From positions 235,834-299,833 of the forward strand of contig JAKMXF010000304.1 in assembly GCA_024704765.1 (NCBI GenBank): a stretch of DNA of 64,000 nucleotides, written 5' to 3'. The stretch comes from Oopsacas minuta. Taxonomy: Eukaryota > Porifera > Hexactinellida > Lyssacinosida > Leucopsacidae. This document shows, piece by piece, positions 12,304 through 24,844 of the stretch (its first letter is position 1; the number at the start of each line of letters is the position of its first letter). The notes below the pieces were generated by a model, which saw nothing but the letters and a program-made list of their open reading frames with translations, made no database searches and was not told the DNA's origin. A program made the translations under genes and the position numbers.

Positions 12304-13300
12304 TATCTGTATAGCAAATTCCGTGTTCAGCTGGTTGTCCGTTTTTTGGAAAGCAATTAGATTATCTTGTTAGTCTAATTTATAATAACAAATATAATCG
12401 CAACTGATGACCATCTGGCCAATATTCATTCATAACTTGACATCCTTCAATGCTATGGCCAAAAATTTACACACATATAGTATCCCGATTTCCCACATCC
12501 TAATAATACATTCTGATATGATATCTCCAAAGAATATTGCGCAGTTATCAATAAGACCATATGGATATTTTCAAGATTACGTCATAATAATCGAGATATC
12601 ATATCAAAATATATTATTGGGATATATTTAGTATTTATATCAACGTTTGATTAGAGCAAAGATATTACTTGTATAAAACATATAGTAGACACCTCAACTC
12701 TTTTAGCAATATATTAATATTTACATAATACCAAACGTCATGTAACAGTAAAACATCATAGTTGATATCCTAGGTGCAATACTGGCTTCTCACAAATTCG
12801 TAATTTACACTTCAGCATCAAAATGTACACTATGATATGACTCAGAATAATAAAAAGCCTTCAGTTTCACATTTTGACATTGAAAATAGCGAGACTCGTG
12901 ATTAAGGGTCCGTTCAAACATACGTAACGCTACAAGGAGAAAGAGTGGAATGCAAAGTGTGACAACAATATTTTTCTATTATCATACTGTGAAATGGCTG
13001 ACACGGAGGGAGGGGTCAAAATTTTGAAATTTTGCGTAACATTCGAAGACCCTAAAGGGTGTGGGTTGACATCTCTGTAATATTCGTATCAGTATTTGTA
13101 CATTATTCAGCAACTTGATTTTGGTCAATCAAGCCATTAATACCTAAAATCGAACAAATGTAACTTCATGCACATACAGAGATTACAATTCATAATTGAC
13201 GACATCTAAATTGGGCAGTTCATCTGTATACTGATCTTTTGAAATTGACACAAAGCGACTTTCGCTTAGTCTTGTCAAGGCATACTTCTCCAAAATTCTA
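12304..13300. other. No recognised gene
   Basis: A stretch near 12510 (AATACATTCTGATATGATAT) resembles the centre of the palindromic repeat family at 18.5 and 26.0 kb, suggesting a decayed fragment. Nothing else is supported. Confidence 0.4.
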
Positions 13301-13570
13301 TCTAGCTAACATACTCTCACTCCTGCCAGGTCACACTTATCTAATACCTAACAATAGAGTCTTAATCTTAATTCATATTAAGAGCTACTTACTCTCACTC
13401 CTTCAAGGACACACTTATCCTTATTCCTATCAAAAATGGACGTACTCTCAATTCTTCGAGGACAAACTTACCCGGTTCCCATTAAGAGTTACTAACTCTC
13501 ATTTCTTTCAGGACACACTTGTCCTAATTCCTAACAAGATGTACTTTCTCTCACTCCTTCCAACACAGTT
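13301..13570. repeat. Degenerate tandem repeat, about 52-bp period
   Basis: Five units each begin ACTCTCA(C/T)TCCTT and continue with a GGACACACTTATCC-like core; their starts lie roughly 52 bases apart, except for a longer first unit. The plus-strand frame across it (114 codons) is open only because the repeats lack stops. A period of 52 is not a multiple of three and the reading differs from unit to unit, so I treat it as non-coding. Confidence 0.75.
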
Positions 13571-14089
13571 CGTGGGTTGTTAAAATATATGCCTCTCTAT
13601 TATTCACCGACACAACGGGCTATTATTCCTTATTACTAGTATTAGGGTTTTACGCGTTCATTTTTTGATATAGGCTTATACAATGCATTATTAAATTATA
13701 ATAAGTCGATTATTGCGGTTCATTTGTTGAAATACAATCTGTTGTACCACATCAGGTTTCAATATATGACGTAATCTTAATGACCATATACAGTAATAAA
13801 TAAGTCTAGAATTTCACTTAACTTAGTTTTTAGCAACTTGATCAATTCTATAACAGTGTCAATAGTCTCCTTTTCCTACAGAACATTCCCAAATCGATCT
13901 AGTACCAGAAGGAGTGAAACCATAAAGACAAATATAATTTGATCCATCTATTCAAGTCTGACAATAACCCAGGAGAGGAATGAGGGCCAGAACAATCCAG
14001 TCCATGCTTGATTTTGAGTGTTAATGGATAGAAGTGTGGTGCATGAAAATTTAGCACACACTTTTTTTTAACAACCGGTCAAATAGAGA

Positions 14090-14868
14090 AATTCCATATG
14101 GTTAATAAGGTATATAGACCTCCACAAGATTGAAAACATTTGGATGCCAGTAAATGTTGAAACAATTGACTTTCTAATTTCACTAATTTTTCCCAAGTTG
14201 CTAAAACGAGGCCTTCTGATTGGAGATAATATTTAAGACCTTTCCATTTTCCTTTCCCCAGATCAAGTTGATATGCTAAGAATGTTTATTTTCCTTGTGA
14301 ATCTATTATCCTGAGGTTGGTATCGATTCTTCTTTATAAATTTTCCAAGCGAAGTTTGCGATGCCTTTAATTCTAATTTGTCACGCTCGTATAAGGCTAC
14401 AATATACAAGAGCAGAGCAACGTAGCGAATAACGGAAATATTTTCAAGTTGTGCTAACTGATGGATGGAATTAAATATCCCAGTCTGATCGAGCCTGATC
14501 AGTTTAGAACGAACTTGAATGTCATCAAATCATTTTTTAGTCTCTACATTTGGAACCAATAAAACACCGCTTTCCACATCATCGCCAGAAAAGAAATGAT
14601 TGGGTGCTCTTTGGTTTAACAGGGATCCATGGAATACTAGCACTAGACCACTCACCATCGTCCTCAATAGATTTCTTACTCTTTATGACATTAGATAAAT
14701 TTTAGACATTAGAGAGTATACAGAATGTCTTTTGTCTTCCTCGAGATTTAATAATCGCATCACATAATCTGCTGCTTGATTGATATCATAGTCATGAACT
14801 TCCAATACGATAGCCAAGTCAAGACGTGTCTTCTGGTATGTAGATATTGTTGCTTCAGCCATCTTTAA
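14090..14868 (-). pseudogene. Unidentified decayed coding region
   Basis: The minus-strand ATG at about 14860 opens MAEATISTYQKTRLDLAIVL, which runs 59 codons through EVHDYDINQAADYVMRLL. One-base shifts then connect it to EDDGEWSSASIPWIPVKPKS, next to a frame with one internal TGA (SGDDVESGVLLVPNVETKK, then FDDIQVRSKLIRLDQTGIFN, HQLAQLENISVIRYVALLLY and KKNRYQPQDNRFTRK). A further shift gives KGKWKGLKYYLQSEGLVLAT. The order and composition look like one old protein of over 250 residues. I recognise no domain. It could be an ORF of an unknown mobile element or a dead host gene. Confidence 0.5.
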
Positions 14869-14989
14869 ATTGATAAGTAGAGGTTCAATAAGTCATCAAG
14901 TTAATGAACTCGTATACTACCTCGCAATATTCAGTAGATATAAATAATTATTGCATTATATGGATGAAAATAACTATGTAATTATAGCA

Positions 14990-17250
14990 TAATGTACCAT
15001 AGCAACGTAGATGTGAACGCAATGAAACGGCATTTTTCCTTTCAATATAATGTTGATATTACTTGACTAGAATGCTTACTAAAGATTCAGGTTGGAAACC
15101 AGTGGAAACAAATTTCGCTCAAGGAGAGACATATATATAAGCATAGTACATATAGAGGAGTGAATTAATCGCAAAATGCTGTATACTGCATTAAGAGCCA
15201 AGTGTGCCAGCGGTTGGTTCCAAGTTTAACACCTCATTGGAGATTAGTAATTCACAACACCTGGCCTGTGAACAAACATTGGGATCATTTAACTTCCGAT
15301 CACTTTTGTGTGTTGTCACCTGGCATTTTTAAGGTGAAAATTGTCCTTGGTTTGAGTAGAAATCCTCTATTCGAGAATAATATATTCAATTTGGGTTCCA
15401 TAAGTGGAGTAATTTAAAAAATATCTAACATTTTGATCCTCTATAAAAGTTAATTGATCAGAATATTTTGATTGAGAATATTCTAAGAGAAAATTAATGA
15501 GGTATTGTATTGATATAGGCTAGGCTGCCTTGCTCGTCATTTGGTAGGTAGCGCATAGAAGGTGCATAGGCTTGGTATATATTTGGCAAGTGCTAGCGCA
15601 ATGAAGTCTCAGAGGTTTCTCATTAATTTAGTAGGTAATGCATTGGATTCGAATAGGCATGTCAAATATTTTGCCAGGCAGCGCATTAAAGTTGCATAGG
15701 CTTGCTGTTATCACAAAAGTGATGCAGAATGAGTTGATTTTGTCATTACACACGAGTTGTCGCTTATAGAGTTTCCTTCCGCAAAAGACAATACAATTCT
15801 CTCATCATACTCCGATTACCAATTTCTCTCAAGACAGAAGAATTCAATATTACAAGAATGCGAATCCAGTTAATTTGATTCAATTCATAGATTTATTGTA
15901 TCATGGACCTATAATGATTAATGTTTCAATGATTTACACAGCACAAAGTTTAAGTCGATCTATGAATCAGGGTTATTTCTGCAATGAGTGTTGTAACCAC
16001 CATCGTCTCTGATAAAAGCCATATACGAATACAATTTTCATATCCGCTTAAACGAGACAAAGGTTTAGTAACAGATTTTTTGTATGGAAAATCGTCGAAT
16101 AATTGGGACACCGAATCGGTTAATCGGGATTTTTATTCGGATTAACTGATTATTTGAAAGTTCATAATCGGTTAATCTGGAATTCTTATCCCGATTTAAC
16201 GAATATGAAAATTGTATTCGTATATGGCTTTTATCAGAGACGATGGTGGTTACAACACTCATTGCAGAAATAACCCTGATTCATAGATCGACTTAAACTT
16301 TGTGCTGTGTAAATCATTGAAACATTAATCATTATAGGTCCATGATACAATAAATCTATGAATTGAATCAAATTAACTGGATTCGCATTCTTGTAATATT
16401 GAATTCTTCTGTCTTGAGAGAAATTGGTAATCGGAGTATGATGAGAGAATTGTATTGTCTTTTGCGGAAGGAAACTCTATAAGCGACAACTCGTGTGTAA
16501 TGACAAAATCAACTCATTCTGCATCACTTTTGTGATAACAGCAAGCCTATGCAACTTTAATGCGCTGCCTGGCAAAATATTTGACATGCCTATTCGAATC
16601 CAATGCATTACCTACTAAATTAATGAGAAACCTCTGAGACTTCATTGCGCTAGCACTTGCCAAATATATACCAAGCCTATGCACCTTCTATGCGCTACCT
16701 ACCAAATGACGAGCAAGGCAGCCTAGCCTATATCAATACAATACCTCATTAATTTTCTCTTAGAATATTCTCAATCAAAATATTCTGATCAATTAACTTT
16801 TATAGAGGATCAAAATGTTAGATATTTTTTAAATTACTCCACTTATGGAACCCAAATTGAATATATTATTCTCGAATAGAGGATTTCTACTCAAACCAAG
16901 GACAATTTTCACCTTAAAAATGCCAGGTGACAACACACAAAAGTGATCGGAAGTTAAATGATCCCAATGTTTGTTCACAGGCCAGGTGTTGTGAATTACT
17001 AATCTCCAATGAGGTGTTAAACTTGGAACCAACCGCTGGCACACTTGGCTCTTAATGCAGTATACAGCATTTTACGATTCACTCACTTTTCTATATGTAC
17101 TATACATATAAGTATGCTTCTCTTTGACTTTTATGGATTGTATTGCCTCAGCAGATACAACAGGAAATTGTTTCCGAACAACCTAAAATACATTGTATTT
17201 AATTACTTCTAGAATGTTAGAAACACATAATTGCGTTCTATAAACATCCT
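14990..17250. repeat. Giant palindrome with identical-looking inner arms
   Basis: Bases 15174-16043 are repeated in inverted orientation at 16203-17072 with no indel; every paired coordinate sums to 32246, and every stretch I compared by eye was identical. The spacer 16044-16202 is itself AT-rich and partly palindromic. Outside the arms, similarity continues at roughly 80% (for example ATAGTACATATAGA at both edges) and fades further, with GAACGCAAT shared near 15015 and 17235. Each arm holds the same 71-codon open frame; this is one sequence seen twice, with no recognised family. The structure could be a foldback transposon, an inverted duplication homogenised by gene conversion, or an assembly artefact. 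Confidence 0.9.
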
Positions 17251-17808
17251 ACGAAATTATGCCCTAATCACGGGTATTTAACATGTTCTATCTATAGTAC
17301 CTAATGTAACTCAATAACGTAACACTATATAATTACCAAAATTTCATAGTTTATGCATAAGCATCCTTTGGATCACTTGATATACATCCTGTAATCAAAG
17401 ACGAGCTCGTGATCGTTTACCAGAGCTTTAAATATGGTGCATTTTTAATCATAAATTACTATTTTAACCAAAAAGATAACGTCATTTCAAACTGGGAATA
17501 GGATGACTGGCTTGGGAAATTTATTACCTATCAATAACATATATAATCGAGTCATAATGCACCAATTGTATATTATCTAGAAAATATAATTTATGAGGTA
17601 ATAATCCCATATCTTTATAGCCACACTAGCTTATTAAATAGATAATGAGATAATTACATATTCAACTCACAATTGCACCAAGTCAAATGAAATATAATAA
17701 TTCTGATAGCATATTTAATCCTAAGGGTCTGTACCCCTGTAACAACATTTCGCTGCATTAAAATTCTAAATACATGATATTGTTCAGAAATTATGGATTG
17801 TATATCAA

Positions 17809-19295
17809 CTATCAAGTGTATTGTTATAAAATGTACTAATTGTTGTTTTATAGAAATGATGTATTTGGATTCGATTGGCGATACTTTCTTTCCCAAAATA
17901 TTTGTGGAACCTGAGTTATGTGGTTTCCAAATTATGTTTTGATATTGTCAAAAATATCGCTTCCTGTTAAAGCGAGACATGGAATATTGTAGTCCTACAA
18001 TGGGAATTCATAGCTGACTACTACCAAATTAGATTTTCCTAGCTCATAGCCTACTAAAAATATGACCCCACAGTAACTTTGGACTAAGGATGCTGTTTTG
18101 GTGAGGTATAAATATGGAGTAACGGTGCATTTTTTGCTCCGAATATATATATTGCACATTTCTACAACAAGAAATTGTTAACCAATTATTATTTGATAAA
18201 GATTTCATGAATGTGACAATGTTGGTATAGTAAGCTTTTATTTGGTAAATATGCCATTGTTTGATAGCATGTAATTGACCTTATAACCTAAATATTGCAT
18301 CTTTCATTTCCGAGTTAATGTATGAAATGTTCAAAATGTATTATCAAACAAAATAATTGTCATGATAAAGTTGGTTAGTTCTTGATTTACAGTTGGGACT
18401 ATGGATGACAGGTTTTTAAAAATATCCAGATTTCACTCAATAATCGTGGAAGTTACGGTCAAACCAGTATACCCAATTATGTGTATATAATATATACCTG
18501 ACTTCCCATACCCTTGTAATACATATTGATATGCTAAATCTTAACCATGTGATGTAATACAGAATTTCTCATATATGCTACTTTTAAAGTTACGCAATAA
18601 GCTTAAGAGATATCACACCAAAGGTATTACCAGTGTATGTGAAGTCAGGTATATGCTATAAGCTATATTTGGATATTCATTTGTGTCATCCATGGTCCCT
18701 ACTGTAAACTCTAGAACAAGCCAACTTTATCTTGACATTATTTATATTTGTACGATATTTTATATAGACCATTTCATACATTTACCCGGAAATGAAAGAT
18801 ACAATATTTTCATTTCTCAGGCAATTATAAGCTACCAAACAATGGCATATTTCCCCTATAATTGCTTACTATTTTGTCAGATTTCTGATATTTTTAGCAT
18901 ATAATGGTGAATAATGTGTTCTTCTACAAATATGCAACACATTTATTCGTGCAAAAGTGCACCATTTCTGCAATACAGAAACGACCAATATTTACCCAAG
19001 GCGAAAACAACATCTTTATTCAAATATTCACACGTTACTTTGAGATCATATGTATAGTAATCTATGAGGTAAAGTTATCTGACTATGACTTTCATCGTAT
19101 AATTACACATTCCTCATGTCTAGTTCAAATTGGATGCGTGAATTTGTCATTATCAACCTTATATGGTAATGGGTGAAAACCAAATATCTCACATTCCACA
19201 AATATTTTAGTTAGGGAAATACTGCCCATTGACAGGCAACATATGACTTACTATTTAACAATAATAAGTACATTTTATAACAGTATACTTGATAG
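17809..19295. repeat. Large diverged palindrome (palindromic family X, copy 1)
   Basis: The two halves about a centre near 18552 are inverted copies with roughly 25-30% divergence. Paired landmarks: CTATCAAGTGTATTGTTATA at 17809 with its partner near 19290; AAAATATTTGTGGAA near 17895 with 19205; CATAGCTGACT near 18010 with 19085; AAATATGCCATTGTTTG near 18247 with 18850; and a core arm with ATGGATGACA near 18402 and TGTCATCCAT near 18684. No protein is encoded. The core is shared with copies near 26.0 and 31.7 kb, so this is a dispersed foldback family. Confidence 0.8.
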
Positions 19296-19850
19296 GATTA
19301 AAGATATAAATGGGCCCGAGTTTGAAGACTCGAGATTGAGAGTTGATTATCCTTAGAATAATTAGTATATTGTTTGTACAGACAGTGATACTAGTGTTGA
19401 AAATTAGTTTAGGATAGTAGAGCATGGCATTTTGACTTTTGAAACCAGATGAATTCTGATATAAATTTTAACTAATGGCGATGAGTAGTTGAATCGGAAA
19501 GTAGTCGCAATATCAGGATGGTCATTATTCTGAGGCGGTAGTTTATTAATCTGGGTGTCACTGTACGAATGTATGAATATAGAGATGAATGAGCTGAGCA
19601 ATTATGATTTGGAAAGCAAAGCTGGAGCTCATTGGTCAACACAGTATTTCATACTATTTCTATTTGAAAATTGCGAAAACTCGATTAATTAATAATGAGA
19701 AATGTTGCTCCTAATGAAAAGATCAAATGAAATGCATAAGCGAAATGCACGTTCGTTTAATAGATATACTAGAAAATAGCAGGAAATTTCTAAAATGAAT
19801 CAATTTACTGGCATCATGTTGTTCTGTATAAGCGCCCCAAAACTTAAATC
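19296..19850. other. No recognised gene
   Basis: No supported coding frame or repeat. Confidence 0.4.
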
Positions 19851-20028
19851 AGGGGACGTCGCCAGAATTTGTAATCTAGGAGGGGGCAAAGAAATTCCCA
19901 GGGGGGCACGAGTTTACCAGGGGGGGATGCCTCGGGCAGGGGTTTATCAGGGGGTATTGCTTCAGCCCACGGATTTTTACCAAGGGGGAGGGCACTTCCC
20001 CCTCACTGTGGCGTTGGCCCAAGCTTAA
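19851..20028. repeat. G-rich repeat fragment
   Basis: An unusually G-rich strand in an AT-rich region: it opens GGGGACGTCGCCAGAATTTG and contains several runs of five to seven G, ending CTTCCCCCTCACTGTGGCG. Its ends look like the G-rich termini of non-autonomous DNA transposons in many animals, but no target duplication was found. The 77-codon plus-strand frame over it is probably accidental. Confidence 0.45.
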
Positions 20029-20029
20029 A

Positions 20030-22185
20030 TCGTGGCATATTTTGGTCCAAAACCTTTCGATGTTGGAAAATAATCAAATGTCAGAGAAATAATTCCGACT
20101 TGTTGAATAGAGGATTGTGGGGTATGCTTTATCATGAGAATTCTAGAGGGTTGCCATAATTTGTACTACAGGCTTGTTGCGTCTTCGAACCCCTCGGCGC
20201 GTATTCAGGGAAATACGATATTAGGGTAAATTTAGAATCCATATTTCACTTAACATAGTCTATATTAATTGGGTGGAACCTAAATATCTCAGGTTTCAGG
20301 CAATTTCACTGATTTTCAAGATATCCGAATATTTTCTGTATAATGATTCATCACACTAAGAATAAAAAAGAATAGGGCTAAACCTAATAAGATGTAGAGG
20401 ATGAAACTTTATTCAATCAGTTAGAATGGAATATATATTCAACTCATTTATAGTGATGGATACAGCAACACTGTAAACAGTGTAGTAAACAGCAACCATA
20501 TTACTGAAACTGGAGAAATTTGGGTTTATAACAGACTAATGAGACTATATATGCATTCATACAGCAATGTGGGTTCCAGCAGGGGTGGAACAATGATTCT
20601 AGTATGTACCTTGATAAAATACATACTTATTGATAGCTTTGTAAAATTATAATTGATTCATGAAGGTGATGAATTTTGAGTGAATACAGACTTGCTATTA
20701 ACTCCAAGTCTCTGATTATCGTACGGTTAATTAAAGTTTGTTAACCACACCGTGCATATTTTGATTATTGCAATTGCTTGTTTCTCCATAATACAATTCA
20801 ATACAAAACTTATCTGGTGATTAGTATCTTCATCATGTAAAAAACTCTCTTTTTATTATATTTTCTTTCGGGGTATTTTGTCAGTTTTTCTTCTTTCCTG
20901 TGTCTAGTGATTAAAAATTAACGATTTCGAGTCCAAATTTTCATTGGTCAAAATGAGTGAATATTGTAATCTATGTAGTTATCATATACATATGTATATT
21001 GTTGTCTCTAAACTACATAGAGTATTTCTATGAACGTAGACTACGCATTTCACCCTAGGAGCATATAATGGGATAGTAGTTGACACGATTATTTCTCTTT
21101 ATTCATGCCATTTCGTGGGGGAAAAACAGTTTTCGACTGCGTTAGTTAATGAATGAATTAATAGATTATAATTTTTAGAACATACAGGTAAATTCAACTG
21201 GTAATGAAGGTAAGAAAAATTGAGAACTATAAATAGTAACAAACACAGGGCTCTATACTCTCACGATCTCCTCTATTGTCATACGGTTGTTTAGAATGAA
21301 ATTTGGACATAATTAACATGCAAAATCTCTACTTCTGCCTATTTTCCCACTGTGCATCACAGGATGATACAGTATACATTATGGATAGTTCATGGATAAT
21401 CAGTTGTCTCCTTTTTGTAATTTGTATAATCACATCCAGGGGTTAAACAATAAACAGTGTTTTCCGAACTCGCTCCTACCGCTCTTCCTCCCTACTTTTA
21501 TATGCATAAATATATTTTTAAAAGAATCATACACCTTAGGAGCGTCCTGAGCAACTAGGTAATCCCTTTATCATACCGTATTGTATATGCATGAAAAATG
21601 TCAATGTGCTATGCAATCTTTAGTTGATTTTTTGAAAGATTCTTACTTAACTAAGAGGAGCAGTTAATATTTCTCTTTGGGGTTTCCGATAATTGCTCTG
21701 GGGTTGCAAGCAATCACAATAATACGAAATTGCTAGTAACCATAGTAATCGAGGAGTTACAAATGTGGTTGCTAGTAACACCTAGCAACGGCCTAGCTAT
21801 GCTTATGGCTATACCTAATTCCAACCAGATGATTTAGTATGTACTTAATAGAATTGTGTCATTCACCGACATGGGACTAGCCGGATTTCACTGTATTATC
21901 CAAACTAAAAACAAGGAAATGAAAACAGTTTACCATTGGTTAAATACATATATACGTTGTAATAAAAATCAACATATAATCTATATACTTTTGAATGCAT
22001 AATCCTGAAATATATTACGGCGAGAAAATAAAATTCATAAGAGTATATGCGAAATTTTAACTATATATATATAAAATAGATATCAATAATAGATACAAAT
22101 GAAATATAGCATACAACAAATTAGTATTTCAAAAGAAAGGTTTAATCAAGTATATTGAAGAAAAACACCTAAAAGGAGGTTAATA
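20030..22185. other. No recognised gene
   Basis: AT-rich sequence. Around 21715-21800 the word GTTGCTAG and its complement CTAGCAAC recur, possibly a small decayed foldback. No gene is supported downstream of the terminal exon at 22186. Confidence 0.4.
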
Positions 22186-22508
22186 TTAATCAAATCCACT
22201 TAAAAACATCCCATATGGGTATTCAATTTGATACTTCAAACATAACTTTTCATACTGATTAGGTTCTAAACGAAGGTTCCATTCCAGTTGATTTAATGAG
22301 GACAGGGTAACTTCTATGTTTGGGGTAAGCTTGAGTGGTGAATTCTGTTTCTTGCAAAGAGGTTCTAGAAGGGTAACTTTGACTCGATCATCTTGACTTA
22401 GTGGTAGGCAATGCCTGATAATAATATTCGAAACAGTAGCCCTATTATTCCTAACATCTAAATACTTCTTGAATTCATAGATAGCCGCAGTTGACTTCGA
22501 AAAGAGCC
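22186..22508 (-). CDS. DUF4139/F37C4.5-like protein, terminal exon
   Basis: The acceptor GTCTACACAG precedes GG CTC TTT. With the G left by the previous exon this completes a Gly codon, giving KGLFSKSTAAIYEFKKY across the junction. The exon encodes the last 106 residues. They match the C-terminal beta-rich part of DUF4139: conserved VRNNRATVSNIIIRHCLPLS, DDRVKVTLLEPL, the LEWNLRLEPNQYEKLCLKYQ motif, then IEYPYG and a stop after SGFD (TAA at 22186-22188). In known family members this end is followed by nothing or a short tail, so the gene is complete at its 3' side. The molecular role of the family is poorly known. Confidence 0.8.
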
Positions 22509-24245
22509 CTGTGTAGACAAATTAATTCAAGTATTAAGATACCCATTAGCTAGTATGGTAATTATGGCAAGAAATTGGTAAGTCAAATTTGATATACAAA
22601 AGGAAAGTGATTTACACTTTATTCGAAGAAGACTGAGATATTCAATTCCAAACAGAAACGCAGCTGATCATGATGTTATATTTAAATCGTCAATATTATG
22701 AACTTATTGTGAAATTCAATACGATTGTCGAGACAAATTCGCAAAATATAGAATATCTAAATATTGATCATTTACAAATAGATGATTACTACATAACGAA
22801 TCTAAAATGTTGAGATAGCAGTCATAGCACCATTAAAAATTACAGAATCCATAGCCTGCAATATATTGCAGCCGCTGTTTCCCCGCCATTCGGTAGGGAT
22901 GGGCTCAATCCTTTCTAAAGGGCTTAAGTACAAGTCCAAGCCTTTGAGGAAGGGCTTAAGTGCGGAATTAAGCCCATTGTCCATTCTTTGGAAAGCAATA
23001 ATAATTTGAAATAATGCATGTAAGAAAGTATACTTTGGTACTTCTCTAAGTACAAATACAAGAGAGTTGCGTACATTGATCTTGAAAATGTATACAAGCC
23101 TATTAGCTAAAAATATTGCTTGTGAAGTGTTTGACAAGACATTGAAGCTATTTAAAAGGCTTAAGTCCTATGTATAGGGAAAGGCTTGTCCAAAATCTTA
23201 TGCTCTTCGACTTGGCCCCATGCCTGAATCCGCAGGTACCTACATTTTTGACAGGGGGTTATGCAAGGTATTTCGATTTACGAGCAGGTTACTAGCGCTT
23301 GAACTCATCTTCCTAAATTTCCATACACTTAGATCATTAAACGTTACTGTATAAGGAAAGACACTTAATTTTCACGCTCCTAAGTATAATTTCGTATGAA
23401 TCATATGCCTAGAGGAGTCCTAGAGAATCCATTGATTTTTGGCAAAATGAATGTATCGTATATCTATAGATCAACAAATTTTGGAATACAAATATGAAAA
23501 TCTAAGGAAATTTATACATATAGTTTAATGTTTGATAAGATAAAATTGGTAAGTTCCTGAGTTTTAAGAGAAGGCATGATACATAATTGGAAATATCGTC
23601 AAAATTAATACTCGAAAACGGTTAAATACATGAGAGATTGCTGTTAACATCATTTAATTGTGATCATAAGGCATTTAGGGTTCCTGTAACTAAGTTAAAA
23701 TATCCATACAATAGAAAATTGGGAAATACCCTTGGATTGAGCCATTGAAGTAGCTAAATAAGAATATAGACCATTGTGAATAACAAAAGAGGGTAATAGG
23801 TGTGTGGTTCATATGTGAAGATTGTGAATTTTCATATGATAGAATATAGAGTTTTGAGATGTCTACAATATTAAGTTAATTATCGAAAGTGCATTGCTTA
23901 TGGACATAGGGGCTGATCTTTACAGGAAACTGTCTCTAACCAGGGAGCAATGTGTAATTGTCACCTCGTTGGATGTATAGCCAAGCAAGTATCCATGCTA
24001 GATGGTTGAAATTACATCACAGGTAATCAAACTATGTCAAATATCCTGACGTCATAATTTTGAACGTAAACACATGGAATCTTTACTTGATCATGCGTGG
24101 ACATACATTATTAACTTCCAAAAATTCGATGTAAATTCTTAATCTGGAGGCACATATTTCCACCATCAAAGTATCACCACAGGAAACTAAATATGTATTT
24201 GGGTTGACATGGATAATATATTCTTAATTCAAATGGAGTCATGTA
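22509..24245. other. Intron sequence; repeated GGCTTAAGT motif
   Basis: Part of the 12.2-kb intron of the DUF4139 gene. AAGGGCTTAAGT occurs near 22917 and 22949 and a variant near 23155, possibly subterminal motifs of a decayed DNA element between about 22870 and 23200. The 111-codon minus-strand frame there has no recognisable family. Confidence 0.4.
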
Positions 24246-24844
24246 GTGCTGTTGTATGATAGAATTACTACCATGACAGTTTTACTATCTCTATTACTGG
24301 TACCATGGATACTTCTATATCCATGACAGAGTTACTACCTTACATGACAGAATTATTACCCTTTGATCATGACATGAAATCATATAACTCAACTCTTAGT
24401 TCCTATCAGACTGATAATAATGCATTTTCAATGGTTTCTTCGTTTCTGTTCTCGAGTTATATTACATAACTACAGTTTTAGTGATACGATGATGTAGTGA
24501 ATGACCGTAATGTGTCCGGATGGTCAATTAATTGTCTAACGTAACTGTTCTAATTCATCAAATTCACATTTTATTTTAGAATATATTGCTATCATAGTTA
24601 GTAAAGTAACAATTTCGAAATAAATGAAGTGAGTAGACATATTACTATTAATATAACTCTAGAGCAGAAACAAAGAAACCATTGAAATGCATTATTATCA
24701 GTGTGATAAGCTCTAAGAGTTGAGTTATATTATTTCATGTCATGACCAAAGGGTAATAAATCTGTCATGGATATAGAGTATCCATGGTACCAGTAATAGA
24801 GGTAGTAAAACTGTCATGATAGTAAATCTGTTGTATAACAGTGC
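24246..24844. mobile_element. Foldback MITE
   Basis: Arms of about 230 and 205 bp (24246-24475 and 24640-24844) are inverted copies at about 85% identity. Paired landmarks: ACTGGTACCATGGATAC near 24297 and GTATCCATGGTACCAGT near 24778; AACTCAACTCTTAG near 24388 and CTAAGAGTTGAGTT near 24712. Both ends abut a TA, consistent with Tc1/mariner-type insertion, although the outermost bases do not match perfectly. No protein is encoded. Confidence 0.7.

Noticed and set aside
13239-13583. A 114-codon plus-strand gene
   Set aside because: The frame spans a degenerate tandem repeat with a period that is not a multiple of three; the open frame is a by-product.
15202-17044. The same 71-codon frame on both arms of the giant palindrome, suggesting a conserved gene pair
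   Set aside because: The arms look identical as DNA, so the repeated protein is not independent evidence of selection. No family is recognised.
19795-20028. A Gly-rich 77-codon protein
   Set aside because: It is produced by translating a G-rich repeat fragment; no homologous motif or splice signal.
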